A stretch of DNA of 64,000 nucleotides, taken from positions 814,276-878,275 of the forward strand of contig NC_014387.1 in assembly GCF_000145035.1 (NCBI RefSeq). Direction: 5' to 3'. This DNA is from Butyrivibrio proteoclasticus B316 (GTDB taxonomy: Bacteria; Bacillota; Clostridia; Lachnospirales; Lachnospiraceae). The position numbers were made by a program, and so were the translations under genes. Of the stretch, positions 17,117 to 26,306 are shown piece by piece (positions within the stretch are counted from its first letter, which is position 1; each line of letters opens with the position of its first letter). The notes under the pieces were generated by a model that was not told the origin of the DNA, did not search any database, and was given only the letters and a program-made list of their open reading frames with translations.

Positions 17117-19114
17117 ATGCGAAGATTTTTTTCCCTTAATAAGGATTGGCATTTTCAGATAACGGGCAAATATGACGAGAGAGTTGACGTTCCCCATACC
17201 TGGAATGCGATAGATGGTCAGGATGGCGGAAATGATTATTTAAGAGCCCTGGCCACATATGAAAAGACTTTTGACGCTCCTGACTTTGATAAAGACAAAG
17301 AGCGCGTTTATATACAGTTTGACGGAGTTAATTCCGAAAGCACAGTTTACCTCAATGGAGAAAAGATGATCCGTCATGAGGGAGGATATTCAACCTTTAG
17401 AACGGATATCACAGATTATCTTAAGAATGTGGGAAATATTCTTAAGGTGAATGTGGATAACAGGCCTAATACAAGGGTTTATCCACAAAAGGCAGATTTC
17501 ACATTTTATGGCGGCATTTACAGAGACGTTAATCTGATTGTCGTAAATAAGAACCACTTTGACCTGGATTATTATGGCGGAAACGGAGTTCAGATCAAGG
17601 CAAAGCCTGTGGAAGGCTATCAAAAAGCTGAAGGTAACGTAAAGCTTTTTGTTAATAACATAGACTGCTGTGTCAGACTTGAAATATCTGATGCAGAAGG
17701 AAATGTTATTTATCATTCAGAAATTGATCAAAAGACAAATAAACTTGAGACTACTGATAGCAGCAATAGTGATGTCTTTTGTCTGGAACATAGCTTTTTG
17801 ATCGATGATGTTCATCTTTGGGAAGGTGTTAAGAACCCATATTTGTATTCTCTTAAGGCAACTCTTGTCATTAATGGCGAAGCTGCAGATGAGATAGTTA
17901 CAAGGTTTGGAGTAAGAGATTTCCATTATCATCCCAAGACGGGTTTTTACCTTAACGGAAAGAGCTATGCTCTTCATGGCGTTTCAAGACACCAGGACAG
18001 GAAAGGTCTTGGAAATGCCATCACAAAAGATATGCACAAAGAGGATATGGACCTTATATGCGAGATGGGGGCTAACACGATCAGACTTGCTCACTACCAG
18101 CACAGCCAGTATTTCTACGATCTGTGCGATGAGAGAGGAATGATAGTCTGGGCTGAGATTCCATATATCTCTGAGCATATGCCTGATGGACGTGACAACA
18201 CTATCAGTCAGATGAAGGAACTGATCATTCAGAACTACAACCATCCATCTATTGTCTGCTGGGGAATTTCCAATGAGATCACAATCTCTACCAGAGATAA
18301 AAAAGACATGATGGAGAACCACAGGATACTTAATGATCTGTGCCATGAAATGGATGATACAAGATTTACAACTCTTGCCTGTTACGCAGTGTGCGGACCT
18401 TTTAACAAGGTAGCTCACATTACAGATACTGTCAGCTGGAATCTGTATCTTGGCTGGTATGTTCCGGGACTCTTTTTAAATGATATCTGGATGAGATTTT
18501 TCCATCTGGTATATCCCAACAGATGTCTTGGTTATTCAGAATATGGATGCGAGGGTATGCCTAACCTTCATTCTGAGAAACCTAAAAGAGGAGATCACAC
18601 AGAGGAATATCAGGCAATCTATCACGAATATATGCTCAGATGCTTTGACAGAAACCCGTTTATGTGGGCAACGCATGTGTGGAATATGTTTGATTTTGCG
18701 GCAGATGCCAGAAATCAGGGCGGTGAGCCCGGAATGAACCATAAGGGCCTGGTGACCTTTGACAGGAAGACCAAAAAGGACAGCTTCTACCTCTATAAAG
18801 CATGGTGGAGCGATGATCCTTTTGTACATATTGCTTCTAAGAGATTTGCACAGAGAACTAAAGAGAACATCAAGGTTAAGGTCTATTCCAACCAGAATGA
18901 GATAACTCTTTTTGTAGATGGACGGAAACTTGAAACCAAGCATGGACAGCATGTATTTGAGTTTAGCGTTTCTCTTGGCGAAACCGGTAAGGAGCACGAG
19001 ATAGTCGCTGTAAGCGGAGCGTTCAAGGATTCTGCGAAGTTTACTAGGGTGGCTACTCCAAATCCTGAGTATAGTCTTAAAGACCTTGGAGATAAAGGTG
19101 CTAACTGGACCTGA
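17117..19114 (+). CDS. GH2 family glycoside hydrolase (beta-galactosidase-like)
   Basis: Cytoplasmic enzyme of 666 residues. It opens with MRRFFSLNKDWHFQ and VPHTWNAIDGQDG, typical of GH2 beta-galactosidases and related enzymes, then jelly-roll, Ig-like and barrel domains. The putative acid/base is Glu387 in WGISNEITI and the nucleophile Glu475 in LGYSEYGCEG. After the barrel a C-terminal Ig-like domain (~570-665) is present. AAGGAGA (17104-17110) fixes the ATG at 17117. It starts an operon with a GPH symporter, a GH3 and a membrane protein, so it probably acts on sugars brought in by that symporter. Beta-galactosidase is likely but not certain. Confidence 0.87.
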   Translation: MRRFFSLNKDWHFQITGKYDERVDVPHTWNAIDGQDGGNDYLRALATYEKTFDAPDFDKDKERVYIQFDGVNSESTVYLNGEKMIRHEGGYSTFRTDITDYLKNVGNILKVNVDNRPNTRVYPQKADFTFYGGIYRDVNLIVVNKNHFDLDYYGGNGVQIKAKPVEGYQKAEGNVKLFVNNIDCCVRLEISDAEGNVIYHSEIDQKTNKLETTDSSNSDVFCLEHSFLIDDVHLWEGVKNPYLYSLKATLVINGEAADEIVTRFGVRDFHYHPKTGFYLNGKSYALHGVSRHQDRKGLGNAITKDMHKEDMDLICEMGANTIRLAHYQHSQYFYDLCDERGMIVWAEIPYISEHMPDGRDNTISQMKELIIQNYNHPSIVCWGISNEITISTRDKKDMMENHRILNDLCHEMDDTRFTTLACYAVCGPFNKVAHITDTVSWNLYLGWYVPGLFLNDIWMRFFHLVYPNRCLGYSEYGCEGMPNLHSEKPKRGDHTEEYQAIYHEYMLRCFDRNPFMWATHVWNMFDFAADARNQGGEPGMNHKGLVTFDRKTKKDSFYLYKAWWSDDPFVHIASKRFAQRTKENIKVKVYSNQNEITLFVDGRKLETKHGQHVFEFSVSLGETGKEHEIVAVSGAFKDSAKFTRVATPNPEYSLKDLGDKGANWT

Positions 19115-19150
19115 TACAGGATTTATAAGGGAAAAAATAGGAGTGTGGAT

Positions 19151-20683
19151 ATGGAAAATACTGTAGTACAGGAAAGGGGTAATAAGGCCAAGCTCTATCA
19201 GCTGGTTCTTTTTCCTCTGAATAATGGAGCTACCAACGTTTATTACGTGTTGGTACTTTCCTACATAGCAACCTTTGGCTCTAACGTTCTGAGCCTTGGA
19301 ATCTTGTTTGCATCAGTAATGGTTACGGGTATGAGGGTATTTGATGCCTTTACAGACCCGATCATCGGAGCACTGATGGACAGGACAAATGGTAAATTTG
19401 GTAAGTTCAGACCATTCATGGTCATAGGAAATATCATTATGGCGCTCAGTATCATTACTATGTACATGATAACGCCGGGTATTCCTGAGAGCATGATGGC
19501 CTTTAGATATGCGGCATTTGTAGGACTATATGCAATCTGGGTAATAGGTTATACATTCCAGACTTCCTGCACAAGAGCCGGTCAGACAGTTCTTACTTCT
19601 GACCCTTCACAGAGGCCTCTGTTTACGATCTTTAACACAGTTGGATCTCTTGCGGGAATGGGAGTTATGCAGTTTCTTGCACCGATCATAAGAGCCAACG
19701 TTGCGGATTATTCAAGCGCTGATTTCTACAAGGTTCTCACACCAATTGGAATTACAGTGTCGATTGTACTGACAATTTTGGCAATTATCGGTATCTGGGA
19801 AAAAGATCAGCCCAAGTATTTTGGAATCGGCGGAGACAAGCAGGAGAAAGTCAGAATCTCTGAGTATATAGAGATCATTAAAAATAACGATCCTATGAAG
19901 AGACTTATGATAGCAGGAGCCGGATGTAAGCTTGCTCTTTCAATAGCAACCAACACTACAGTTTTATGTATGCTCTACGGCTGCATGATGGGCAACTACG
20001 ATGGTCTCTATCTTCCAATGATGATCATCGGATATGTCTTCTCAGTGCCGTTCTTCCTTCTGACAGTCAGAACCAGTCAAAAGAAGGGACAGAAAGCATC
20101 GCTTCTTAGATATGTGTCTGTGGCGCTTGTGTGTTATGTGGGAGTTTTAGTTCTTCTTCTCATGTGGAAAGAAGGCGTTCCATCAAGGAATCTTTCCTTC
20201 CTTTCAGATGGAAGCGTATCAATAAATCTTTATACTGTTTTGTTTATTTTACTGTTTGGTATTGGTTATGGTGCTTACTATTCAACAGCGGATATGCCAA
20301 TTCCAATGGTTGCAGACTGCTCGGATTACGAGACTTACAGATCAGGCAAGTATATACCTGGAATAATGGGAACTCTTTTTTCACTGGTAGATAAGCTTGT
20401 TTCATCACTTTCTGCAACAGTAGTAGGAATAGCTGTTAGCATTATCGGAATACAGAATCTTCCAACTGCCGAGACGCCTTATTCATCAGGCATGAACGCA
20501 GTTGTTATCATACTCTTTTGCATAGTCCCAATGGTGGCTTGGATTGCAACACTGATTGCCATGAAGGGATACATTCTTTCGGGGGAAAAGATGAGACGCA
20601 TTCAGGAAGTAAACCTTAAGCGTAAAGAGGCTATTGCAAACGGAATGAGCATGGAAGAAGCAATGAGAACTATAAATGATTAA
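19151..20683 (+). CDS. GPH-family sugar:cation symporter
   Basis: Membrane transporter of 510 residues with about 12 helices, of the glycoside-pentoside-hexuronide:cation symporter family. The diagnostic segment is visible at the N-terminus: DAFTDPIIGALMDRTNGKFG followed by KFRPFM. Family members (MelB, XynB/XynP, UidB) import disaccharides, xylosides or glucuronides with Na+ or H+. It is flanked by GH2 (36 bases before) and GH3 (12 bases after), fitting uptake of a disaccharide or glucuronide. AGGAG (19139-19143) favours the ATG at 19151 over a GTG at 19145. Confidence 0.9.
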   Translation: MENTVVQERGNKAKLYQLVLFPLNNGATNVYYVLVLSYIATFGSNVLSLGILFASVMVTGMRVFDAFTDPIIGALMDRTNGKFGKFRPFMVIGNIIMALSIITMYMITPGIPESMMAFRYAAFVGLYAIWVIGYTFQTSCTRAGQTVLTSDPSQRPLFTIFNTVGSLAGMGVMQFLAPIIRANVADYSSADFYKVLTPIGITVSIVLTILAIIGIWEKDQPKYFGIGGDKQEKVRISEYIEIIKNNDPMKRLMIAGAGCKLALSIATNTTVLCMLYGCMMGNYDGLYLPMMIIGYVFSVPFFLLTVRTSQKKGQKASLLRYVSVALVCYVGVLVLLLMWKEGVPSRNLSFLSDGSVSINLYTVLFILLFGIGYGAYYSTADMPIPMVADCSDYETYRSGKYIPGIMGTLFSLVDKLVSSLSATVVGIAVSIIGIQNLPTAETPYSSGMNAVVIILFCIVPMVAWIATLIAMKGYILSGEKMRRIQEVNLKRKEAIANGMSMEEAMRTIND

Positions 20684-20695
20684 GGAGGAAAGAAA

Positions 20696-23600
20696 TTGAA
20701 AAAGACAGGTATTTTCAGAGGATTGGCAGCACTTATGACATTCTTACTGTCAATCTCAGTAATCGTGGGAAACACGCTGGAATCATTTTCATCAACTATT
20801 GATACTGCCCTTGGTACTCAGAGTGAGATGATGGTTACAGACGACAAAGATGCAGTGTACGACAAGTTTACACCACCTGCAGAACTCTTAAATGAGGATG
20901 GAACAGGTAATTCACATGCACTTATTCAGGCTGCTATCGATCTTAACAGAGAGCAGGCAGCAGAGGGAACAGTACTTCTCAAGAATAACGGAGTACTTCC
21001 ACTTGCATCAGGTGCAAACGTAACTTTATTCGGAATAAGATCACAGGTGCCTATCCTTGGTTCAAGCTTTGGTGTTAAGGCATTTGGTGGATTTATAAAT
21101 CTTGATGAGGCACTTCAGAACAACGTAACTGATTTTGCACATCATATTACAACATCTCTTTCTCAGAACTGGGCAACAGGCCAGGTAGAAAGAGGCTACA
21201 CTACAGGCGAATGGAGTGGAGATGAATTTGAGTTTGACGGAGCAGGTTACAAGGTTAATCCTACAATGACTTCGATCTATACCAAGCTCAATGAGACATA
21301 CCTTCACACAGAGAATGCCGGCCCTTCTGAAGAATACGATCCGGGAGAGCCATCAGTTAAAGAGATTGAAGGCGTAAATGCAAACTTCAAGGACAGCTTT
21401 GCTAAGTACGGTGATGCTTCTATCGTAGTTATCGGAAGACCAAGTGCAGAGAGTGAAGATTATCTTCCCGGCGGAATTGTTTCAGGTCTTGGAGCAACAG
21501 AGCCTCTTGCACTTACAACTAATGAGAAGGATGCTATCGCTCTTGCAAAAGAGTGTAGTGACAAGGTTATCATTCTTGTTAACAGCGCATCTGCAGTAGA
21601 AATCGGCGAGCTCAAGGATGATCCTGAAATCGATGCAATTCTCTGGATTGGTGCACCTGGAAGTTATGGCCTTCTTGGAGTAGCAGATATTCTTTGTGGA
21701 AAAGTTTCTCCTTCAGGCGGACTTGCAGATATCTTCCCTACATACAATATGTCAGCACCTGCAATGCAGAATATGGGTAATTTCTCATATGCAAATGCGG
21801 CAGATGTCATTACAAGAGAGAACTCCAGCAACTACATCATAGAGGCTGAGGGAATCTATGTTGGATATCGTTACTATGAGACAAGATACTATGACGCAGT
21901 TCTTGGACAGGGAAATGCAACAGGAACAGCAGGAACATATGCTTCTAAATCCGGTTGGGATTATGATGCAGAAGTAGCTTATGGCTTTGGCTATGGCTTA
22001 TCTTATACTACTTTTGATATGGAATATGAGGGAGAACCTGTATTCAATGTATCCAAGAATAAGGATGTAACTACCGCTACAGCAACTTTTAATGTAAAAG
22101 TTACAAACACAGGAAATGTAGCAGGTAAAAAGAGCGTTCAGATTTACGGACAGGCTCCTTATGAGCAGGGCGGAATTGAGAAGAGTGCCATTGTCCTTCT
22201 CAACTACGGCAAAACAGGTCTTCTTCAGCCGGGAGAGTCAGAGGTTGTATCTGTAGATGTTGATCTTCAGTACATTGCAACTTATGACAGCTCTTTTGAC
22301 AATGGAGATGGAACTTTCGGAACATATATCGTAGATCCTGGAACATATTACTTCGCATTTGGTAATGGTGCTCATGATGCACTTAACAATATCATGGCTA
22401 TGCAGGGCGTAGCAGCAGAGAGCCTTGTTGGTGAGGCTAATGCAGACTATGCTTATAGCACAGAAATAACAGAGGATACACTTTCAAAGACAGCATTTGC
22501 TTATAGCAAGACTGGTACAAAGATTTCTAACCAGCTTGACTATGCAGACTGGAACTACTTCCAGGATGGCGAGGTTACTTACCTTAGCCGTGCAGATTGG
22601 AACGGAACATATCCTAAGACCTATTCAGATATGACTCTTACAAGCCAGGAGATGATTGATTATCTCAATGGTAAGTACTATACAGTTGCTACTGAGGACA
22701 ATACATCTGATATTGTATGGGGCAAAGATGGTGATCTCATGTTCTATGAGATGGCTGGCCTTGACTTTGAGGATGAGAAGTGGGAAGAGCTTCTCTCAGA
22801 GATGACTCTCGAGGAAGCACAGTACCTTGCAACATTTGGTGGCCCAAGCATTCCTGGTGCCGATTCAATCGGAACAGTTGAGACTTATATGACAGAAAAT
22901 GCAGGTAATGGTATTGCTGTAAACCTCAATGCTTCCAAGGATACAGAGGCTCCATGGAATATCAGCTCAGAAGATCCTAACGGTAACTGGCATCCTGAGG
23001 TATTTGGAAGCAGCCCACTTACAGCAGCTTCATTTAATCCTGACCTTGCCAAGAAGCTTGGTGAGTTTATTGGAATCGAGTCACTCTTTACAGGTATTCC
23101 AATCCTTTGGGGACCTGGACTTAACACACATCGTCATGCTTATAACGGACGTAACGGTGAGTATTATTCAGAGGATCCAATCCTTTCAGGTTACACAGCA
23201 ATGGAATTTGCTATCGGAGCTCTTAAATATGGTCTTATTGCTGCACCTAAGCATTACGCATTTAATGACCAGGAAACTAACAGAGCAGGTGTTGCTCCAT
23301 TTATGACAGAGCAGCGCGCAAGAGAAGTAGAACTTAGAGCTTATCAGATTGCTTTTGAAGCAACCAAGTATGATACAGAAGATTATGATGCAGGTATGAG
23401 AGGTCTCATGATCTCCTTCTCCAAGATTGGACCTGTTGAATGTACAGTAAGTACAGGAATGATGACAGAAATCCTCAAAAAAGAGTGGGGATTCAAGGGC
23501 TATGCAGTAACAGATATCTATGATGACTTTGACCTCTACGGAGCTGTTCTTACATCTGGAACAACCTGTTATGATACAAGAGGTATGTCAGGTTTCTATA

Positions 23601-23899
23601 CTGATACAACACTTGACAGCCCAAGATTTGCTAATCAGGCGGATGGCTCAGCTATCAGTGCTACTGTATTTGCAGGTGATGCTAATGCTCAGCAGGCAGT
23701 CAGAGAGTCAGCACACAACGTACTGTATGCTATTGCATCAAGTAACCTTATGAACAGATACAATGCAACAACTCATGTTGTTAAGCTTAATACATGGTGG
23801 AGAACAGCTTATTATGCTGCAATCGCTGTAACAGCACTTCTTACAGCAGTATTTGCAATCCTGTTCGTACTCTCTAAGAGAAAAGAAAAGGAGGCCTGA
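20696..23899 (+). CDS. GH3 beta-glycosidase, inverted domain order, membrane-anchored
   Basis: Protein of 1067 residues. An N-terminal hydrophobic helix (~8-30) and a C-terminal helix (~1035-1060, ending LSKRKEKEA) suggest membrane anchoring at both ends with an external enzyme. The order of GH3 domains is reversed: the C-terminal-type alpha/beta domain comes first (EQAAEGTVLLKNNGVLPL), then a fibronectin III-like domain, and the TIM barrel last (AAPKHYAFNDQETNR). The nucleophile is probably Asp940 in YAVTDIYDDF, where most GH3 enzymes have SDW. This inverted order is known from rumen beta-glucosidases such as those of Butyrivibrio and Ruminococcus. The start codon is TTG, 7 bases after AAGGAGG (20682-20688). 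The next gene follows after 2 bases. Confidence 0.88.
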   Translation: MKKTGIFRGLAALMTFLLSISVIVGNTLESFSSTIDTALGTQSEMMVTDDKDAVYDKFTPPAELLNEDGTGNSHALIQAAIDLNREQAAEGTVLLKNNGVLPLASGANVTLFGIRSQVPILGSSFGVKAFGGFINLDEALQNNVTDFAHHITTSLSQNWATGQVERGYTTGEWSGDEFEFDGAGYKVNPTMTSIYTKLNETYLHTENAGPSEEYDPGEPSVKEIEGVNANFKDSFAKYGDASIVVIGRPSAESEDYLPGGIVSGLGATEPLALTTNEKDAIALAKECSDKVIILVNSASAVEIGELKDDPEIDAILWIGAPGSYGLLGVADILCGKVSPSGGLADIFPTYNMSAPAMQNMGNFSYANAADVITRENSSNYIIEAEGIYVGYRYYETRYYDAVLGQGNATGTAGTYASKSGWDYDAEVAYGFGYGLSYTTFDMEYEGEPVFNVSKNKDVTTATATFNVKVTNTGNVAGKKSVQIYGQAPYEQGGIEKSAIVLLNYGKTGLLQPGESEVVSVDVDLQYIATYDSSFDNGDGTFGTYIVDPGTYYFAFGNGAHDALNNIMAMQGVAAESLVGEANADYAYSTEITEDTLSKTAFAYSKTGTKISNQLDYADWNYFQDGEVTYLSRADWNGTYPKTYSDMTLTSQEMIDYLNGKYYTVATEDNTSDIVWGKDGDLMFYEMAGLDFEDEKWEELLSEMTLEEAQYLATFGGPSIPGADSIGTVETYMTENAGNGIAVNLNASKDTEAPWNISSEDPNGNWHPEVFGSSPLTAASFNPDLAKKLGEFIGIESLFTGIPILWGPGLNTHRHAYNGRNGEYYSEDPILSGYTAMEFAIGALKYGLIAAPKHYAFNDQETNRAGVAPFMTEQRAREVELRAYQIAFEATKYDTEDYDAGMRGLMISFSKIGPVECTVSTGMMTEILKKEWGFKGYAVTDIYDDFDLYGAVLTSGTTCYDTRGMSGFYTDTTLDSPRFANQADGSAISATVFAGDANAQQAVRESAHNVLYAIASSNLMNRYNATTHVVKLNTWWRTAYYAAIAVTALLTAVFAILFVLSKRKEKEA

Positions 23900-23901
23900 A
23901 A

Positions 23902-24348
23902 ATGTCAGATTTTATGAAAAAACAAAGCGTTGGAGCCTACTTTAATGTAGTTGCTGCAATCCTTGGAATTGTTGGTATTATTGCAGCCTGTGTTTGCAGT
24001 AGTATGACTGTGACCTATGCACTTGGAAATCTCGGAGTGATCATTCTTCTGGGTATAATTGGAATTATCTTTGCATGTGCAGCAGTAGTATTACCAAACA
24101 TCTTTGGTAATCATGATATTTTGAGCACAGTTTCAGTTTGCGTTTCAATAGCTCTTTTCACAGCAGCATTTGGACAGGTTCTCTCTGAGAGGATCCTCCT
24201 CATTGCAGGACTGTTCAGCTATGATTCCGTAAACACAGTGGGCTGGCAGGTATTCTATGTGACTGTAGTTTCAATTGCGGCCTTTGTGGTAGGATCACTT
24301 ATCATGATCATCGGAGCCTTTACCCGTTCAGTTAAAGAGAAGGCTTAA
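23902..24348 (+). CDS. Four-helix membrane protein linked to GH3
   Basis: Protein of 148 residues with four clear hydrophobic segments (~15-38, 44-66, 75-100, 115-140) and short charged ends. No known family motif is recognised. It starts 2 bases after the GH3 stop, so it is translationally coupled to it. Because GH3 itself carries membrane helices at both ends, this protein may assist its insertion or form a complex with it; that is inference. The operon ends at a strong terminator downstream. Confidence 0.8.
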   Translation: MSDFMKKQSVGAYFNVVAAILGIVGIIAACVCSSMTVTYALGNLGVIILLGIIGIIFACAAVVLPNIFGNHDILSTVSVCVSIALFTAAFGQVLSERILLIAGLFSYDSVNTVGWQVFYVTVVSIAAFVVGSLIMIIGAFTRSVKEKA

Positions 24349-24427
24349 CTAAATATAACCGTATGATATACGAATTGCTTCGTATCTTCGATACTCTCGC
24401 AATTCTGTACCATCTACAGAGAATAAC

Positions 24428-24464
24428 AAATCCCGATAACCTGATAATAGGTTATCGGGATTTT
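24428..24464 (+). terminator. Terminator of the GH2-GPH-GH3 operon
   Basis: AAATCCCGATAACCT (24428-24442) pairs perfectly over 15 bp with AGGTTATCGGGATTT (24449-24463), ending in TTTT. Just upstream, 24372-24405 forms another hairpin: GAATTGC and GTATC pair with GATAC and GCAATTC around TTC. Confidence 0.92.
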
Positions 24465-24606
24465 GCTAAATACCAGTAACAGAGCGCTTTTCTTAAAACT
24501 TTTTTAATTGATTTTATGCTTTTTTCAGAATTAATTCAGCCGCTTACATGTTATCATACATATTGTACTGCGAAGCGCAAGAAAATTACATTATGAGGGG
24601 AAGATA

Positions 24607-24783
24607 ATGAAAAAAAGATACTATTGTTTGGCAGTAATTGGCATGCTTGCATTTGGTATTTTTGTTTGCCGCAGAGATACCAATGCCGCAGATCAGATAG
24701 TCGTTGAGGCAAATGCAGTTGATACTGTCGCCGGACAAAGTGCCATTGAAGAAGTCGTAGAACTCACCATGGCAGATAACTAA
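24607..24783 (+). CDS. Small exported peptide, 58 residues
   Basis: A short gene starting ATG at 24607 with GAGGGG (24595-24600) at 6-base spacing. The product starts MKKRYYCLAVIGMLAFGIFV, a basic start and hydrophobic core typical of a signal peptide or single membrane anchor. A short acidic segment follows (DQIVVEANAVDTVAGQ, then ELTMADN). Cys7 and Cys21 are present but not in a clear lipobox. A strong terminator begins 36 bases after the stop, so it is probably a single-gene transcript. No family is recognised; a secreted signal peptide or small membrane regulator are possibilities. Confidence 0.6.
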   Translation: MKKRYYCLAVIGMLAFGIFVCRRDTNAADQIVVEANAVDTVAGQSAIEEVVELTMADN

Positions 24784-24819
24784 TTTATTGCGTGTTCCAA
24801 GTTTTTTCATACTCCTATA

Positions 24820-24852
24820 GAAAGGCCCTGCATCCAAAGTGCAGGGCCTTTC
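24820..24852 (+). terminator. Terminator-like hairpin after the 58-residue gene
   Basis: GAAAGGCCCTGCA (24820-24832) pairs perfectly over 13 bp with TGCAGGGCCTTTC (24840-24852). The T-run after it is short (ACTTTG). Confidence 0.8.
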
Positions 24853-24934
24853 ACTTTGCCTTCCTTGAACGGCGTTTGGGCTATCCACGGAGGACGGGAG
24901 ATTGCGTACAGAGGCGGAGAAATGTATTTGTGTG

Positions 24935-24964
24935 TTGACATTGGGGTGGAGGAATAGGTATAGT
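24935..24964 (+). promoter_or_regulatory. Promoter of the LacI-type regulator gene
   Basis: TTGACA (24935-24940), an 18-base spacer and TATAGT (24959-24964) form a good housekeeping promoter ending 41 bases before the regulator start. Confidence 0.7.
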
Positions 24965-25005
24965 AAAATTTAGGTTAAGCGTTTTACTAAAAGGAGTATG
25001 GTGAT

Positions 25006-26019
25006 TTGAATATTAGGGAGATAGCAAAGAGAGCGGGAGTTAGCACAGCTACCGTATCAAATGTGTTAAACGGCAAATTGTCCAAGGTTTCGGATGAAAC
25101 CAAAGAGAAGATAGAGAGCATTATTAAGGCAACAGGCTATAAGCCTAATGTTATGGCGAGGTCGCTGGTCAAGAAGGAGAGCAGGCTTATAGGCCTAGTT
25201 GTGCCGTACCTTGGCAAGGATGAGGACTTTTTTGCCAATCCATATAATGCCCATATTATCGCTGCTCTCGAGCGATACATCAGAGGAAAAGACTATTATC
25301 TGATGCTCAGATGCGTTGGTGATCCTAGAGAAATAGTACCTCTTTTATCATCCTGGAATGTGGATGGAGCATTTTTCCTTGGGGTTTATAAGGATGAAGT
25401 AAGTGAGATCAGGAATGAAATCGATATACCAATTGTTTTTCTTGATACCTATGCTCCCGGGGAAGATATTGTAAATATCGGTATTGAGGACTACAGGGGT
25501 GGATATCTTTCTGCAAGATATCTGATTGGTAAGGGACATACCAAGCTTGCTCTCGTTACACCTGATATTTCCTCAGAAGGCGTTATTCAGGAGAGATACA
25601 GAGGTTTTGCTGATGCTTGCAAGGAGGCGGGTGTTCCGTTTAAAAATGGCAATATCTACTATACAGAATCAACTTATCACAGCGCTGTTCAGGTAGGACA
25701 GGATATAGCCTTTGGCGGCGGTGATTACACAGCTATTGCGTGCATGTCTGACATTGTTGCTTTTGGCGTTATCGAGGGACTCAAACAGTGCGGCCTTCGC
25801 GTTCCCTATGATATGTCAGTTATAGGTTTTGATAACCTTCCGGATTGTGAATTCATGTCACCAAAACTTACATCTGTTGCTCAGGACTTTGAGTGGAAGG
25901 CCAGAAAAGCCAGTGGATATCTCTTTAAGATGATTGAAGAGAAGATAAGCATTTCCGCAGATGAGAGGCAGCCTATAAGGGTAATGGAGAGGCAGTCAGT
26001 CAAGAATCTGAGAGAGTGA
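25006..26019 (+). CDS. LacI/GalR-family transcriptional regulator of the maltodextrin operon
   Basis: DNA-binding repressor of 337 residues. The N-terminal helix-turn-helix and hinge are NIREIAKRAGVSTATVSNVL and YKPNVMARSL. A periplasmic-binding-protein-like sugar domain follows, with the usual IGLVVPYLG, ERYRGFADACKEAG and VIGFDNLP. The start is TTG at 25006, 9 bases after AAGGAG (24991-24996); the ATG at 24998 is out of frame. It precedes the maltodextrin operon in the same direction. The downstream intergenic region carries a large palindrome of GTAAACCG half-sites, a typical LacI-family target, so repression relieved by a maltodextrin-derived sugar is likely. Confidence 0.93.
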   Translation: MNIREIAKRAGVSTATVSNVLNGKLSKVSDETKEKIESIIKATGYKPNVMARSLVKKESRLIGLVVPYLGKDEDFFANPYNAHIIAALERYIRGKDYYLMLRCVGDPREIVPLLSSWNVDGAFFLGVYKDEVSEIRNEIDIPIVFLDTYAPGEDIVNIGIEDYRGGYLSARYLIGKGHTKLALVTPDISSEGVIQERYRGFADACKEAGVPFKNGNIYYTESTYHSAVQVGQDIAFGGGDYTAIACMSDIVAFGVIEGLKQCGLRVPYDMSVIGFDNLPDCEFMSPKLTSVAQDFEWKARKASGYLFKMIEEKISISADERQPIRVMERQSVKNLRE

Positions 26020-26195
26020 TCTTTTACCCGAAAAAAGGGAAAATGCAGTATTTCAGGTAAATACCCACTTTTATTAAGAAAACATCTTCTGAATATGGGT
26101 TATCAGTTTACCATGTCAACTATCAATTAATTCCAAAAATTGGACGCAATTCATCGCGTATAATCCCCTGATTTATTGAAAAAATGGAAAATGTC

Positions 26196-26245
26196 GTAAA
26201 CGGGTTGACCGGTTTACCGTAAGACTTTATAGTCTTGGTAAACCG
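26196..26245 (+). promoter_or_regulatory. Promoter with LacI-type palindromic operator
   Basis: TTGACC (26205-26210), a 17-base spacer and TATAGT (26228-26233) form the promoter. CGGTTTACC (26210-26218) and GGTAAACCG (26237-26245) are perfect inverted repeats bracketing the -10; inside them AAGACT (26221-26226) and AGTCTT (26231-26236) also pair. Another half-site, GTAAACGG (26196-26203), lies upstream and TTTACC (26255-26260) downstream. Such GTAAAC-GTTTAC sites are typical of MalR/LacI-type repressors. Binding here would block RNA polymerase. Confidence 0.78.
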
Positions 26246-26306
26246 ATTAACTTATTTACCAATTTCTTTTTTCAATTTTTAAAATGTTCAAAGGAGGATT
26301 ACAAAA

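Noticed and set aside
24998..25000. ATG close to the ribosome site of the LacI gene
   Set aside because: It is out of frame with the helix-turn-helix; TTG at 25006 is in frame with good spacing.
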